A stretch of DNA of 26,475 bases from assembly GCA_035526665.1 (NCBI GenBank), contig DATLBY010000157.1, forward strand, positions 1-26,475, in the 5' to 3' direction. The stretch is from DATLBY01 sp035526665 (lineage in GTDB: Bacteria; Acidobacteriota; Terriglobia; Bryobacterales; Bryobacteraceae). The translations under genes were made by a program, and so were the position numbers. Positions 1 to 8,069 of this stretch are shown piece by piece (positions within the stretch are counted from its first letter, which is position 1; each line of letters opens with the position of its first letter). A model generated the notes under the pieces. That model was not told where the DNA came from and searched no databases. It saw nothing but the letters and a program-made list of their open reading frames with translations.

Positions 1-601
1 CCGGTCCGTACTTGGCCCGCACTTGGTCGCGCAGAACGCGGTGCGCATCGGCAGCCATTTCCGGCGTCGCCGTTTTCCCGGTACCGATCGCCCACACAGG
101 TTCATAAGCGATCACAATCTTTGCGAACTGCTCCGGTGTAAGTCCAGCGATGCCGTTCGTGAACTGCGTCTGCAGCACTGCCTCGGTACGATTGGCCTCT
201 CGCTCATCCAGGCGCTCGCCGACGCACACAATAGGATTCAGGCCCGCCTCCAGAGCGGCGGCCGTGCGTTTCAAAACGGTCTCATCGGTCTCACCGAAGT
301 ATTGCCGCCGTTCGCTGTGGCCGACGATCACCCATTTGCATCCCACCGAGGCCAGCATCGGACCCGAGACCTCTCCGGTGAACGCGCCCTCTTTGCCCCA
401 ATAGAGGTTCTGGGCCCCGATTTCGATGCTTGATCCTCTGACCGCGCTCAGAGCGGCATGTAGATTCACGAAGGTGGGACACACCACTATCTGGCAGTGG
501 GCGGATTCCGCTACAAGGGGCAGAAGCTTGTGAAAGAACGCTGATGTATCGTGCTCGTTCTTGAACATTTTCCAGTTACCGGCCATCACGGGGGTTCGCA
601 T
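1..601 (-). CDS. tpiA: Triosephosphate isomerase (3' end outside window)
   Basis: Interconverts glyceraldehyde-3-phosphate and dihydroxyacetone phosphate in cytosolic glycolysis and gluconeogenesis. The reading frame is open from an ATG at 601 to the window edge, giving about 200 of the usual ~250 residues. All three catalytic signatures of the TIM-barrel family are visible: the GNWKM segment (N9, K11), the electrophilic histidine H95 in IVGHSERR, and the catalytic glutamate E167 in AYEPVWAIGTG. It lies 6 bases downstream of deoB and is the last visible gene of a six-gene minus-strand operon. The missing part is only the C-terminal end. Identification is secure. Confidence 0.97.
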   Translation of the reverse strand, partial: MRTPVMAGNWKMFKNEHDTSAFFHKLLPLVAESAHCQIVVCPTFVNLHAALSAVRGSSIEIGAQNLYWGKEGAFTGEVSGPMLASVGCKWVIVGHSERRQYFGETDETVLKRTAAALEAGLNPIVCVGERLDEREANRTEAVLQTQFTNGIAGLTPEQFAKIVIAYEPVWAIGTGKTATPEMAADAHRVLRDQVRAKYGP

Positions 602-607
602 ATTGGT

Positions 608-1777
608 TTAAGTTGTGCTCAGGGCACTCAAAAAGCTTTCGCCTTTTACTAGTTTTCCTCCAAAATTCTGTGCGACGGTCTGCCCGATATCGGACAAGGT
701 GACGCGTGTTCCCAAATCTATTCCTGATTTGCGTTTACTGAAAGCGAGAAGCGGCACATACTCACGGCTGTGGTCGGTGCTCCGAGTCGTTGGATCGCAG
801 CCATGATCCGCTGTCAGGATCAGCAGGTCATCGCCAGTCATCGCGCTTTCCAGCTCAGGCAGCCAGGCGTCGACCGCCTCAAGCGCGGAAGCATAGCCTT
901 CCACGTCGTTCCTGTGACCGAAGAGTTGATCGAAGTCCACCAGATTCACGAAAATCAGGCCCTCTGGAGTCTCCGCCATTGCCTCCATAGTTTTCGCCAT
1001 GCCGTCGGCGTTGCTCCTGGTCTTATCATATTCGCGAATACCGCGGCCGAGGAACACATCGAAGATCTTGCCGATGCTGTGAACCACTACATTGCGGGCG
1101 TCCAGCTGGTCGAGCAGCATGTTCTTCGGAGGTGACACCGCATAATCCTTCCGGTTCGCGGTCCGCTGGAAAGCTCCCTCGCTTCCCTCGAACGGCCGGG
1201 CGATCACACGGCCCACCTCATAGGGGCCGCGCAGGATCTCGCGTGCGATCTCGCACATCCGGTACTGCTCCCACAAGGGAATTACTTCCTCATGGGCAGC
1301 GATCTGAAAGACGCTGTCGGCCGAAGTGTAAACGATCGGCGATCCGGTGCGCACGTGCTCGGCCCCGAGCTGCCGGATGATCTCGGTGCCGGATGCGGCG
1401 CAGTTGCCAAGCGCCGACCGGCCGATGCGACTCTCGAACTCTCGCATCACTTCTGGCGGGAATCCATTGGGGAAAAGAGGAAAGGGACGTTCCAGGTGAA
1501 TGCCAACCATTTCCCAATGGCCGGTGGTAGTGTCCTTGCCGGGTGACGCGAGCATGCACCGGCCAAACGAAGCAGCCGGATTTGGTGCCGGGTCCAGTCC
1601 TGTGAAGCTCCTGATGTTTGCCAGACCGAAACGGCAGAGATTGGGTAGATGCAGCCGGCGCCGCTTCGCGATATTGCCGAGGGTGTCACTGCCCTGGTCG
1701 CCGTAAGCGCCGGCGTCCGGCAGTTCGCCGATTCCGACGCTATCGAGGACAATCCAGATTACCCGCCGGAACATCAT
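608..1777 (-). CDS. deoB: Phosphopentomutase
   Basis: Moves phosphate between C1 and C5 of (deoxy)ribose phosphate, feeding nucleoside sugar into central metabolism. At 389 aa it has the family's usual length. It belongs to the alkaline-phosphatase superfamily. The N-terminal metal aspartate is seen in IVLDSVGIGELPDA (D12), the phospho-acceptor threonine in KDTTTGHWEM (about T85), and C-terminal metal ligands in VDFDQLFGHR and TADHGCDPTT followed by STDHSRE. The upstream thioredoxin gene stops immediately before the start. Two ATGs are adjacent (1777 and 1774). The second has the better distance from the GGACAGG ribosome site, so the true start may be one codon later. It is followed after 6 bases by tpiA, which makes metabolic sense. 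Confidence 0.96.
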   Translation of the reverse strand: MMFRRVIWIVLDSVGIGELPDAGAYGDQGSDTLGNIAKRRRLHLPNLCRFGLANIRSFTGLDPAPNPAASFGRCMLASPGKDTTTGHWEMVGIHLERPFPLFPNGFPPEVMREFESRIGRSALGNCAASGTEIIRQLGAEHVRTGSPIVYTSADSVFQIAAHEEVIPLWEQYRMCEIAREILRGPYEVGRVIARPFEGSEGAFQRTANRKDYAVSPPKNMLLDQLDARNVVVHSIGKIFDVFLGRGIREYDKTRSNADGMAKTMEAMAETPEGLIFVNLVDFDQLFGHRNDVEGYASALEAVDAWLPELESAMTGDDLLILTADHGCDPTTRSTDHSREYVPLLAFSKRKSGIDLGTRVTLSDIGQTVAQNFGGKLVKGESFLSALSTT

Positions 1778-3031
1778 TCACCTGTCCCCGAGTGCTTCTT
1801 TGATACGATCGGTCATCATCTCACGGAACCGGTCGGGAAGAAATCCGTTGAGACGGCTCGAAATGCGACCACTCTTATTTACGATGATCGTGGTTGGGAT
1901 GGAGGAAACCTTGAGCAGGCCCGCCAGGCCATCCTCAAAGTACACGTTCTGGCTCCACTTCTGTTCTTCGAGGAAAGGCTTGACCAGCGAGCGGTCGTCA
2001 TCGGTCGCAATGGCAAGGAACACGACGTCAGGAATGCTTGCGAAGTCCTTCTTCAACTGCTCGTAGATAGGATGCTGCGCCCGGCAGGGACCGCACCAGG
2101 TAGCCCAAAAATCCATCACGACTACTTTGCCTTTCAGCGACGAGAGCGCGAGCTTTTCCCCTTTCAAACCCGTGATCGTGTATTGCATCGGGTCGCTCTG
2201 GTCCGAGTTGGGATCACGCGCACGCAGGATCTCGAGGCGCTTTGCGGAAAGCGCAGTGGTGCGGTCGTAGGCTTCCAGAATCAGATCCCCCAGACCAGCT
2301 TCGCTGCCCTTCATCTTGCTGTACAGCTCCCCCAGACGGCGCCGGTCTTTCAGGCGGTCGGCTTCCGAATTTTTGGGATCCTCCATCGCGAAAGCTTCCG
2401 CATAGTAGCTAACCGCTTCCACTGGCTTGCCGGATTTGGCGAACCAGCGCGCGACCTCACGGGCCGATTCGGCATTGGGATGGCGCTCATACGATTTACG
2501 CGCCAGGGCGACCGCTTCCGGTAGATCCCCCAGATTCCCTTTCGCCCTTGCTTCCAGGACGAGGGCGCGGCCGATGGCTCGATCCAACTCCTCCAGCATC
2601 TGCCCCTTGGCGACCCCCTCTTTGTCGAGGGCGGCGAGGATCTGTTCGAATTTCAAGGCGTATTTGAGAGCGCGTTCATTGCTCTCCCGATCTTCCCTGG
2701 TGGCCAGGATGCCGGCGACCCGCTCGAGAATCTGCGGGTTCTCCATGTTTTTCGCCAGCACCAGCTCACCATACTTCAAAATTCTAGCGGTATCGCGGGC
2801 TTCGATCGCGGATTTGACCAAGGCCCGCTCCAACTCGTCGCGCTGCGGAGTTTTCGGATATTTTTGCAAATGCCTTTCCAGCGCCCGTACGAACTCGATG
2901 GGGCTGTTGCCGGCCTCTGCGATTGCCTCGCTCAACTCGCTCTGTTCGTCGGACGCGAGCTTCTTTTCCTGGGCGAACAGGGGAGCGAATAGCGCCAGGG
3001 CGCAACCCAGGCATGCCGGGACCAACCTCAT
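1778..3031 (-). CDS. Secreted TPR-like protein with C-terminal TlpA-type thioredoxin domain
   Basis: Probable periplasmic thiol-disulfide oxidoreductase of 417 aa. A signal peptide covers about residues 1-20 (hydrophobic core ending LFAPLFA, cleavage before QEKK). Residues ~25-270 are charged and alpha-helical with TPR-like spacing. Residues ~283-417 form a redoxin/TlpA domain with the active site WCGPC (C313, C316) and the conserved cis-proline in SSIPTT (P379). TlpA-family proteins reduce periplasmic disulfides, often for cytochrome c maturation, but the real partner here is unknown. The start overlaps the stop of the upstream secreted gene by 4 bases (ATGA), so translational coupling is likely. 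deoB begins directly after its stop codon. The thioredoxin domain is certain; the helical part is assigned only by its appearance. Confidence 0.88.
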   Translation of the reverse strand: MRLVPACLGCALALFAPLFAQEKKLASDEQSELSEAIAEAGNSPIEFVRALERHLQKYPKTPQRDELERALVKSAIEARDTARILKYGELVLAKNMENPQILERVAGILATREDRESNERALKYALKFEQILAALDKEGVAKGQMLEELDRAIGRALVLEARAKGNLGDLPEAVALARKSYERHPNAESAREVARWFAKSGKPVEAVSYYAEAFAMEDPKNSEADRLKDRRRLGELYSKMKGSEAGLGDLILEAYDRTTALSAKRLEILRARDPNSDQSDPMQYTITGLKGEKLALSSLKGKVVVMDFWATWCGPCRAQHPIYEQLKKDFASIPDVVFLAIATDDDRSLVKPFLEEQKWSQNVYFEDGLAGLLKVSSIPTTIIVNKSGRISSRLNGFLPDRFREMMTDRIKEALGDR

Positions 3032-3654
3032 TCGGCCTTCACTTTTTGCGCGCGAAATGTCTCGGCGAGGCTGGCCGCACGCTCTCGAGCCATATGGAGG
3101 AAGGCTTCGTTTTTGGCAACACGGTCCAGCATCGGCAGGAAACGATCGCAGCCGATAAGCCGTTTCCGGTCCCAGGCGGCCTCCACCTGCAGCAGGGTTT
3201 TATTGACGCCCAGTTTGTCGAACCGGACGGAACGCTCCAGGTCAAATAGATGCACTTGGGTCTCAGTAAGCCGTTCAAACCAGTCGTAGAGGAGCTTGAC
3301 GTCCTCATCCTGGGAATAATTGAACTTCACCTCATGCTTTTCAGATCGGTCCTCGTAACGGAAGGTCTTCATGCCCATATTGGCGACTTTCAACCCGGAT
3401 TCTAGAGGGCGCTGGAAGTGGTCGAGCTTGTCGGCGAGCAGGAAGATTTGCGTTACGTCTTCCGGCGCCACCTGAAATTTCACGGGCCGATCATCATTAA
3501 CAGCTTCCTGGTACACGCCGGCTCCCTCTTTTGTGATCTCTATTGCAACAAAAGGCGGCACGCTCCCGGGAAACGACTTGGAGTAGAAAATCTTCGGCCC
3601 GTCCGCGGCCGCCACCAGGACGGGCGCCAAGGCGCATAGCAGCGCGAACCTCAT
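3028..3654 (-). CDS. Secreted protein of unknown function
   Basis: A 208-aa protein not recognised as a named family. A short cleavable signal peptide is visible (hydrophobic residues 4-17, cleavage likely near VAAADG). The mature part mixes beta-type sequence in the first half with a charged helical second half. No cysteine pair or catalytic motif stands out. It sits between ruvC and the TlpA-like gene and overlaps each by 4 bases, so it is almost certainly translated, and coupled to both. Because its downstream partner is also exported, the two may act together in the periplasm; that is inference from gene order only. Confidence 0.75.
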   Translation of the reverse strand: MRFALLCALAPVLVAAADGPKIFYSKSFPGSVPPFVAIEITKEGAGVYQEAVNDDRPVKFQVAPEDVTQIFLLADKLDHFQRPLESGLKVANMGMKTFRYEDRSEKHEVKFNYSQDEDVKLLYDWFERLTETQVHLFDLERSVRFDKLGVNKTLLQVEAAWDRKRLIGCDRFLPMLDRVAKNEAFLHMARERAASLAETFRAQKVKAE

Positions 3655-4151
3655 AGGGCGGCCGCTCCGAAGCGTTTTTGATAGGCAGCGTGGGTGGCAT
3701 GGCAGATGGCGACAGCGATTGCATCCGACGCATCTTCAGACTCGATGACCCGATCGAGCTTCAATAAGGACTGAACCATAAGTTGCACCTGCTGCTTTTG
3801 GGCCCTGCCATATCCGACGACACTGGTCTTGACCTCGAGCGGCGAGTATTCACCCACTGTCAATCCCGCTTCGGCAATCACGCAAAGGGCTACTCCCCTC
3901 ACGTGTGCCAACTTGAGAGCGGTCTTGACGTTGACGGCATAGAAGACCTCCTCCACGGCGCCGGAGTCCGGCCGGTGTTCCGCAATGACTTGCCGGAGGC
4001 CCTGGGTAATTTCGAGCAGCCGCAGGCAGAGCGGATCTTTGCCGCGGGTACGAATCACACCGGCTCTCACCAAGCGGTGAGACGAGCCATCGCTGTCGAT
4101 AATGCCGAACCCGGTCTTTTCGGCGCCGCAGTCGACCCCAAGTACTCGCAT
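3651..4151 (-). CDS. ruvC: Holliday junction resolvase RuvC
   Basis: Endonuclease that cuts four-way DNA junctions at the end of homologous recombination, working with RuvAB (not in this window). At 166 aa it is of normal length. The RNase H-like fold signature begins with GVDCGAEKTGFG (catalytic D7). The second acidic residue is in VEEVF (E67 or E68). The last pair is in SEDASDAIAVA (D140, D143), aligned with D138 and D141 of the E. coli enzyme. It follows yebC by 23 bases, the frequent yebC-ruvC order in bacteria, and overlaps the next gene by 4 bases. Confidence 0.97.
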   Translation of the reverse strand: MRVLGVDCGAEKTGFGIIDSDGSSHRLVRAGVIRTRGKDPLCLRLLEITQGLRQVIAEHRPDSGAVEEVFYAVNVKTALKLAHVRGVALCVIAEAGLTVGEYSPLEVKTSVVGYGRAQKQQVQLMVQSLLKLDRVIESEDASDAIAVAICHATHAAYQKRFGAAAL

Positions 4152-4174
4152 GCCTTGGGTGCAGGAGGCGCTGC

Positions 4175-4918
4175 CTAGGCGAGCGCTTCCATCTCCTTCT
4201 CATCGATATCGAAGTTGGAGAAGACGTTTTGAACGTCGTCGTGTTCCTCCAGTACTTCGGTAAGCCGCAACATAGCCGACGCGTGCTTGCCTTCCACTTT
4301 CACCAGGTTCTTGGGGATCATGGATACTTCGGCCGAGACGGTCGGGATGCCGGCTTTCTGAATGGCCTCTAAAACCTTGGGATGATTCTCAGGAGCTGAA
4401 AGGACTTCCCAGTTCTCGCCTTCATCACGCAGGTCGTCGGCTCCGGCTTCGAGCACCAGCGCCATGAGATCGTCTTCCTTGGCTTTGTCCTTCTCGATGA
4501 GAATCTGGCCTTTGCGGTCGAACATCCAGGCAACACTGCCTTGTTCGCCGAGGTTGCCGCCGTTTTTCGAAAAGGCATGGCGAATCTCGCTTACGGTGCG
4601 GTTGCGGTTATCGGTAGCAGCCATCACCACCACGGCGGCGCCGCCCGGCCCGTAGCCTTCATACATGATTTCGTCGATCTGGCCGCCTTCCAGTTCGCCG
4701 GTACCGCGCATAATGGCGCGCTTGATGTTGTCGGCGGGCATGGAGGCGGCCTTGGCGGCAAGGACGGCCGTGCGCAGACGCGGGTTCATGTCCGGATCGC
4801 CGCCGTTCCGGGCAGCGATCATGATTTCCTTGATGATGCGGGTAAAGCTCTTCCCGCGCTTGGCATCGAGGGCGGCCTTTTTGTGCTTGATGGTCGCCCA
4901 CTTAGAATGTCCTGACAT
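4175..4918 (-). CDS. yebC: YebC/PmpR (TACO1) family protein
   Basis: Cytosolic protein of 247 aa, the standard length, starting with the family hallmark MSGHSKWATIKHKK and containing the ARNGGDPDMNPRLR segment and the glycine-rich region YEGYGPGGAA. Family members have been described as DNA-binding regulators and more recently as factors that help ribosomes through difficult sequences such as proline runs. Which applies here cannot be told from the sequence. An AGAGG ribosome site lies 8 bases before the ATG. It is the first gene of the operon that continues with ruvC, so the operon promoter should lie in 4919-5016. Confidence 0.96.
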   Translation of the reverse strand: MSGHSKWATIKHKKAALDAKRGKSFTRIIKEIMIAARNGGDPDMNPRLRTAVLAAKAASMPADNIKRAIMRGTGELEGGQIDEIMYEGYGPGGAAVVVMAATDNRNRTVSEIRHAFSKNGGNLGEQGSVAWMFDRKGQILIEKDKAKEDDLMALVLEAGADDLRDEGENWEVLSAPENHPKVLEAIQKAGIPTVSAEVSMIPKNLVKVEGKHASAMLRLTEVLEEHDDVQNVFSNFDIDEKEMEALA

Positions 4919-5016
4919 TAACTAAACCTCTGAGTAGGTAGGAGACTTTCCGAGCTATCGCTCAATTCTTCAGGATACCAGAGCAGGCGCTGAAAACTCC
5001 ATGGGAGGCGGCGCGG

Positions 5017-5142
5017 CGGATGGTCAGCGCAGATAGGGAATGTAGGCAGCTACGCGGGATTGATACTCCCGGGCGGCCGCGCCGAAACGTGCGGCCAGCA
5101 GACGATCCTCCGCTCGGACGCGGATCTCCGTGCCTGCTATAT
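5017..5142. repeat. Direct repeat copy A (126 bp)
   Basis: This segment matches 7472-7597 in the same orientation with 7 mismatches and no gaps (about 94% identity). Similarity stops abruptly on both sides. Copy B is the 3' end of an intact membrane methyltransferase gene. The two copies bracket a 2.3-kb stretch carrying the sulfatase gene. Confidence 0.93.
5024..5142 (-). pseudogene. Orphan C-terminal fragment of isoprenylcysteine-methyltransferase-family gene
   Basis: Read on the minus strand, this encodes the last 37 residues of a methyltransferase, ending VAAYIPYLR and a stop codon. They are identical to the C-terminus of the intact gene at 7479-8069. The 5' four fifths of the gene is missing. 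Upstream the frame runs on into unrelated sequence with no membrane segments, so the resulting 118-aa frame (to 5380) is a chimera, not a gene. All base differences from the intact copy are synonymous, suggesting that the source was functional until recently. Confidence 0.85.
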
Positions 5143-5903
5143 CATGCTCTCGCCTAGTTACAATCGGACCCTCCAAGCTCCTGGAAGATTTCCTCGGTTT
5201 CGGCGATCTTCGGCGTTGTTCCATTGCTGCTGTTGTCGGGCGCTGTGGCAAGTCTACTAGCCAGTGCGAGACGCCCAACGATCCACAGATGCGCCTTACC
5301 CGGACGGTGGGGGCGAGACTGTGAGCAAAACCCCTTGCGAAGCCCAAGGCTCTGCGTAAGGCGCAACAAGAAATCGCCAAATTTCATCGCTTCCGAGTGC
5401 CGCCAGATTGACCTCGAAGGCGCGGAATGCGCTACTCGCACGACTCTCCACTAGAAGGGCTCCGCAGCCTTCGAGCGAGTTGCTGCAGTCTACGCACCGA
5501 GCAGCACCAGTTGTAGTGCCCAGCTAAGAAGCATTTTCGAGAATGTGCGCCGCCGGCGAGCAACCAATCCAAGTTTTGCGTATGGCCCTTAAGGAAGGGA
5601 TGGCCGATGGCTCCGAATGAAATGGTACAGATGTCGTCGGTCAGAATAGATAGTTATGCGGACCCGTTCGACGGCGGCTGTCGGGTTGAAGTCAGCCAGC
5701 GCCATCCGCCGGGGAGCAATTGCCATGCCGCAGAGCTCGCTCCGGCCGGCCGTTTTTGCCAATGGCACTGGCGTTCAGGCATCCCTCGATGAGCTTTGCA
5801 TCTCGGCCGGCGCCCCGCGCTCCCAAGCCTGGATCGCTAGCACCTCCGATCAGAAATTCCGGGCATCTTTTTACACCGCGGGCACGTCGGAAGTGCGCTG
5901 AAT
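5143..5903. other. Stretch with no convincing gene
   Basis: About 760 bases between the methyltransferase fragment and the sulfatase stop codon. Short open frames exist on both strands (for example 5154-5441 minus and 5656-5901 plus), but none has a recognisable domain, a good ribosome site or a protein-like composition that I trust. No tRNA, inverted-repeat termini or transposase motif was recognised. It may be decayed remnant DNA linked to the same event that left the repeat fragment. Confidence 0.6.
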
Positions 5904-7292
5904 TCAGCGGAGCTGGTATCCGTCCCCGGTTTCTTTCAAAAGCTTGCTCATACGAACCTTCAGGTGCGCGAGCGGGGTTCGCTTACGGGCGATGCAATTG
6001 TCCAACTCGAAAGGATCCAGTCGCAGGTCGTACAGTTCGTCCGCGCCCGTCAGCTCGCGGTAGTGGACATACTTCCACTGCTCGGTGCGAATAGCGGAGT
6101 AGCCCATCGAGCGGATTCGCGGAAAGACCATGTCGCTGAAGTACTCAACCAGCACGGCGTCGCGCTGCGGCGTAGCCCAGAACGCCCGGCCGTGAAAAGG
6201 CCGGGGAGCCGGTACGCCCGCCAGTTCCAGCACCGTTGCGGCCACGTCCACGCTAAGTACAAACTGCTTCGGCCGCGAACTCGCGGTGAGGTGCCTCGGA
6301 TACCGGACCAACAGCGGAATGCGAATCGCCTCTTCGTACGCAAGACGGCGTTCCGGGCCCAGGCAGTGCTCCCCGTAGAAGTAACCGTGGTCCGAAGTGA
6401 AGATGACGAGCGTACGATCAAGTTGTCCCGTCTTCTCAAGCGCGGCCAACACACTGCCGAGCGAATCATCCACCGCCTTGGCCATTCGCAGGCGATTGAG
6501 GATCGCCTTGTCAGAGGTAGCCGTTCTCGTGCCCAGCGGCTCGACATTGTCCAAATTGCGTTCGAGCGCAGGCTTGCCCTTCGGCGGCTTCAGATAATTG
6601 CCGCGCCGCGGCGGTATGCGACCCTCATAAAGGCGCCGGTGCCGCTCGGCTGGGATGAAGGCATCCGCGTCGTCGATGGTGGCCAGATTGACTGAGCCGT
6701 CGTTGTTCTGCTGAATGTTCGGATGGACGGCTTTATGAGCCAGGTAGAGGCAAAAAGGCTTGGTATGCGGCTGCTCGATGAAGGCAACCGCGTGATGGGT
6801 GAGGATGTCGGTGACGTAACCCCTCGACGCAACGGACTTGCCGTCAATATTGAGCGGTGGATCGTTACATTCGCCCTGGCCGCGAAAGCTGATCCATCGG
6901 TCAAAGCCGGGCCGCGGTGAGTCGTCGTTGCCCATGTGCCACTTGCCGAGGAAAGCCGTGACGTAGCCGGAATCGTGCAGGAGACGAGGCCAAGTGATGA
7001 GCCGATGGCTTTGAGCGTCCCGTGCTACGTTGTCGACAACGCCATTGCTGTGCGCGTAGGTGCCCGTCAGGAAACTCGCCCGGGAGGGCGAGCAGAGCGG
7101 CGTCGTGGCAAATGCATTGCGGAAATTCGCCCCTTCCCGTGCCAGACGGTCGGCATGCGGAGTCTCGGCGAACGGATGGCCGGTGCAGCGCAGTTCGTCA
7201 AAGCGTAGATCGTCGACAAGGATGAAGACAATGTTGGGCCGCTCGGCGGCGGGCCCGGCAGCAAGCGAGAGCAGAAGATCACGGCGTCTCAT
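5904..7292 (-). CDS. Sulfatase (formylglycine-dependent, exported)
   Basis: Hydrolyses sulfate esters, probably on a sulfated glycan, outside the cytoplasm. The 462-aa protein starts MRRRDLLLSL, a short twin-arginine-like export signal. Type I sulfatase features follow: metal-binding DD at 27-28, the CSPSR motif whose C67 would be converted to formylglycine, GKWHMG (K117, H119), and the C-terminal metal pair D301/H302 in SDHGYFYGEH. The overall pattern resembles iduronate- or glucosamine-sulfatase-like members, but the substrate cannot be assigned. No formylglycine-generating enzyme gene is in the window. It is a single gene between the two 126-bp repeats, suggesting an acquired or rearranged segment. 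Confidence 0.93.
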   Translation of the reverse strand: MRRRDLLLSLAAGPAAERPNIVFILVDDLRFDELRCTGHPFAETPHADRLAREGANFRNAFATTPLCSPSRASFLTGTYAHSNGVVDNVARDAQSHRLITWPRLLHDSGYVTAFLGKWHMGNDDSPRPGFDRWISFRGQGECNDPPLNIDGKSVASRGYVTDILTHHAVAFIEQPHTKPFCLYLAHKAVHPNIQQNNDGSVNLATIDDADAFIPAERHRRLYEGRIPPRRGNYLKPPKGKPALERNLDNVEPLGTRTATSDKAILNRLRMAKAVDDSLGSVLAALEKTGQLDRTLVIFTSDHGYFYGEHCLGPERRLAYEEAIRIPLLVRYPRHLTASSRPKQFVLSVDVAATVLELAGVPAPRPFHGRAFWATPQRDAVLVEYFSDMVFPRIRSMGYSAIRTEQWKYVHYRELTGADELYDLRLDPFELDNCIARKRTPLAHLKVRMSKLLKETGDGYQLR

Positions 7293-7303
7293 TTGTAATG
7301 GGG

Positions 7304-7323
7304 TCTGGACCTTTTGATCCAGA
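7304..7323. promoter_or_regulatory. Inverted repeat upstream of sulfatase
   Basis: TCTGGA at 7304-7309 and TCCAGA at 7318-7323 form a perfect 6-bp inverted repeat with an 8-base spacer, 11 bases upstream of the sulfatase ATG. No clear ribosome site is seen between it and the start. It could be an operator or a hairpin in the leader. The motif is short, so chance is possible. Confidence 0.3.
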
Positions 7324-7471
7324 AATCAAACATTGTTCTTCCAGGCTCAAGCTCTTGTCCATCTGAAGGGAGGCTGTTTTCAAGCCGTAGATTGATGTCG
7401 GCCCACCTCGTCCTTCTTTCAATTCCGCATAAGATTATACCCGTGATGGGTGGCTCTGTAGGGCGCTGCCC

Positions 7472-7597
7472 CGGATGGTCAGCGCAGGTAGGGAATGTAG
7501 GCGGCTACGCGGGATTGATACTCCCGCGCGGCCGCGCCGAAGCGGGCTGCCAGCAGACGATCCTCAGCTCGGACGCGGATCTCCGTGCCTGCTATAT
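7472..7597. repeat. Direct repeat copy B (126 bp)
   Basis: Partner of 5017-5142 in the same orientation, with 7 substitutions and no gaps. It comprises the last 37 codons and stop of the intact methyltransferase gene plus 7 bases beyond the stop. Flanking bases on both sides are unrelated to those of copy A. Confidence 0.93.
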
Positions 7598-8069
7598 AGA
7601 TAGCCATCGCCAGCAGGGTAAAGGAAGGAGTAGATACGACAATCGCGGTAGCAAGCGCCATTCCCATCAGCGAGGTATAGATAGGGTGCCGCACCACCGA
7701 ATAGGGGCCCGTGGTCACCAGTTCGTGAACGTCGGTAACCACAGCTTGGATGCGCCATTGGCTGCCCAGGTGACGGAGCGCGATCCATGCCAGAAGCAGT
7801 GAGACGAAAGCGATGATGACTCCGGTAAGCAGCAGCCAATCCGGCGGTTGCCGGGCGGGGTTTCTGGGGAGCCAAGCGAAGAAAAGCCCAACACCCTCAA
7901 GCAGCATTCCGACAGTGCCGCGGCGATCCCTGGTGCGGCCGGCCTCGCCTTTCGGATCCGCCCGGCGTGCCCGGTAAACGCGAAGCGCATTCGCGGTGAA
8001 GAGCCCACCCAAAAGAATCCAGGTAAGCACCAGCGCGGTGTGGGAGGCCGTCTCGACCGAATGGTTCAT
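7479..8069 (-). CDS. Isoprenylcysteine carboxyl methyltransferase-family membrane protein
   Basis: Integral membrane protein of 196 aa with about four hydrophobic segments (around residues 10-28, 55-68, 78-98 and 135-160). The family signature GPYSVVRHPIY (residues 121-131, H128) is present, as is the C-terminal acidic segment (E163, E169) followed by FGAAAREY. ICMT-like and phospholipid N-methyltransferase-like enzymes use S-adenosylmethionine to methylate membrane-embedded substrates. The bacterial substrate is unknown. The start overlaps the stop of the PqaA-like gene by 4 bases. Its last 37 codons are duplicated at 5024-5142. Confidence 0.85.
   Translation of the reverse strand: MNHSVETASHTALVLTWILLGGLFTANALRVYRARRADPKGEAGRTRDRRGTVGMLLEGVGLFFAWLPRNPARQPPDWLLLTGVIIAFVSLLLAWIALRHLGSQWRIQAVVTDVHELVTTGPYSVVRHPIYTSLMGMALATAIVVSTPSFTLLAMAIYIAGTEIRVRAEDRLLAARFGAAAREYQSRVAAYIPYLR

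Noticed and set aside
1649..2524. 291-aa plus-strand frame opposite deoB and the TlpA-like gene
   Set aside because: Shadow of two well-supported genes on the other strand, with no domain.
5024..5380. 118-aa minus-strand frame ending like the methyltransferase
   Set aside because: Only the last 37 codons are homologous to a gene. The N-terminal part is unrelated, lacks membrane segments and has no ribosome site, so it was treated as a gene fragment.
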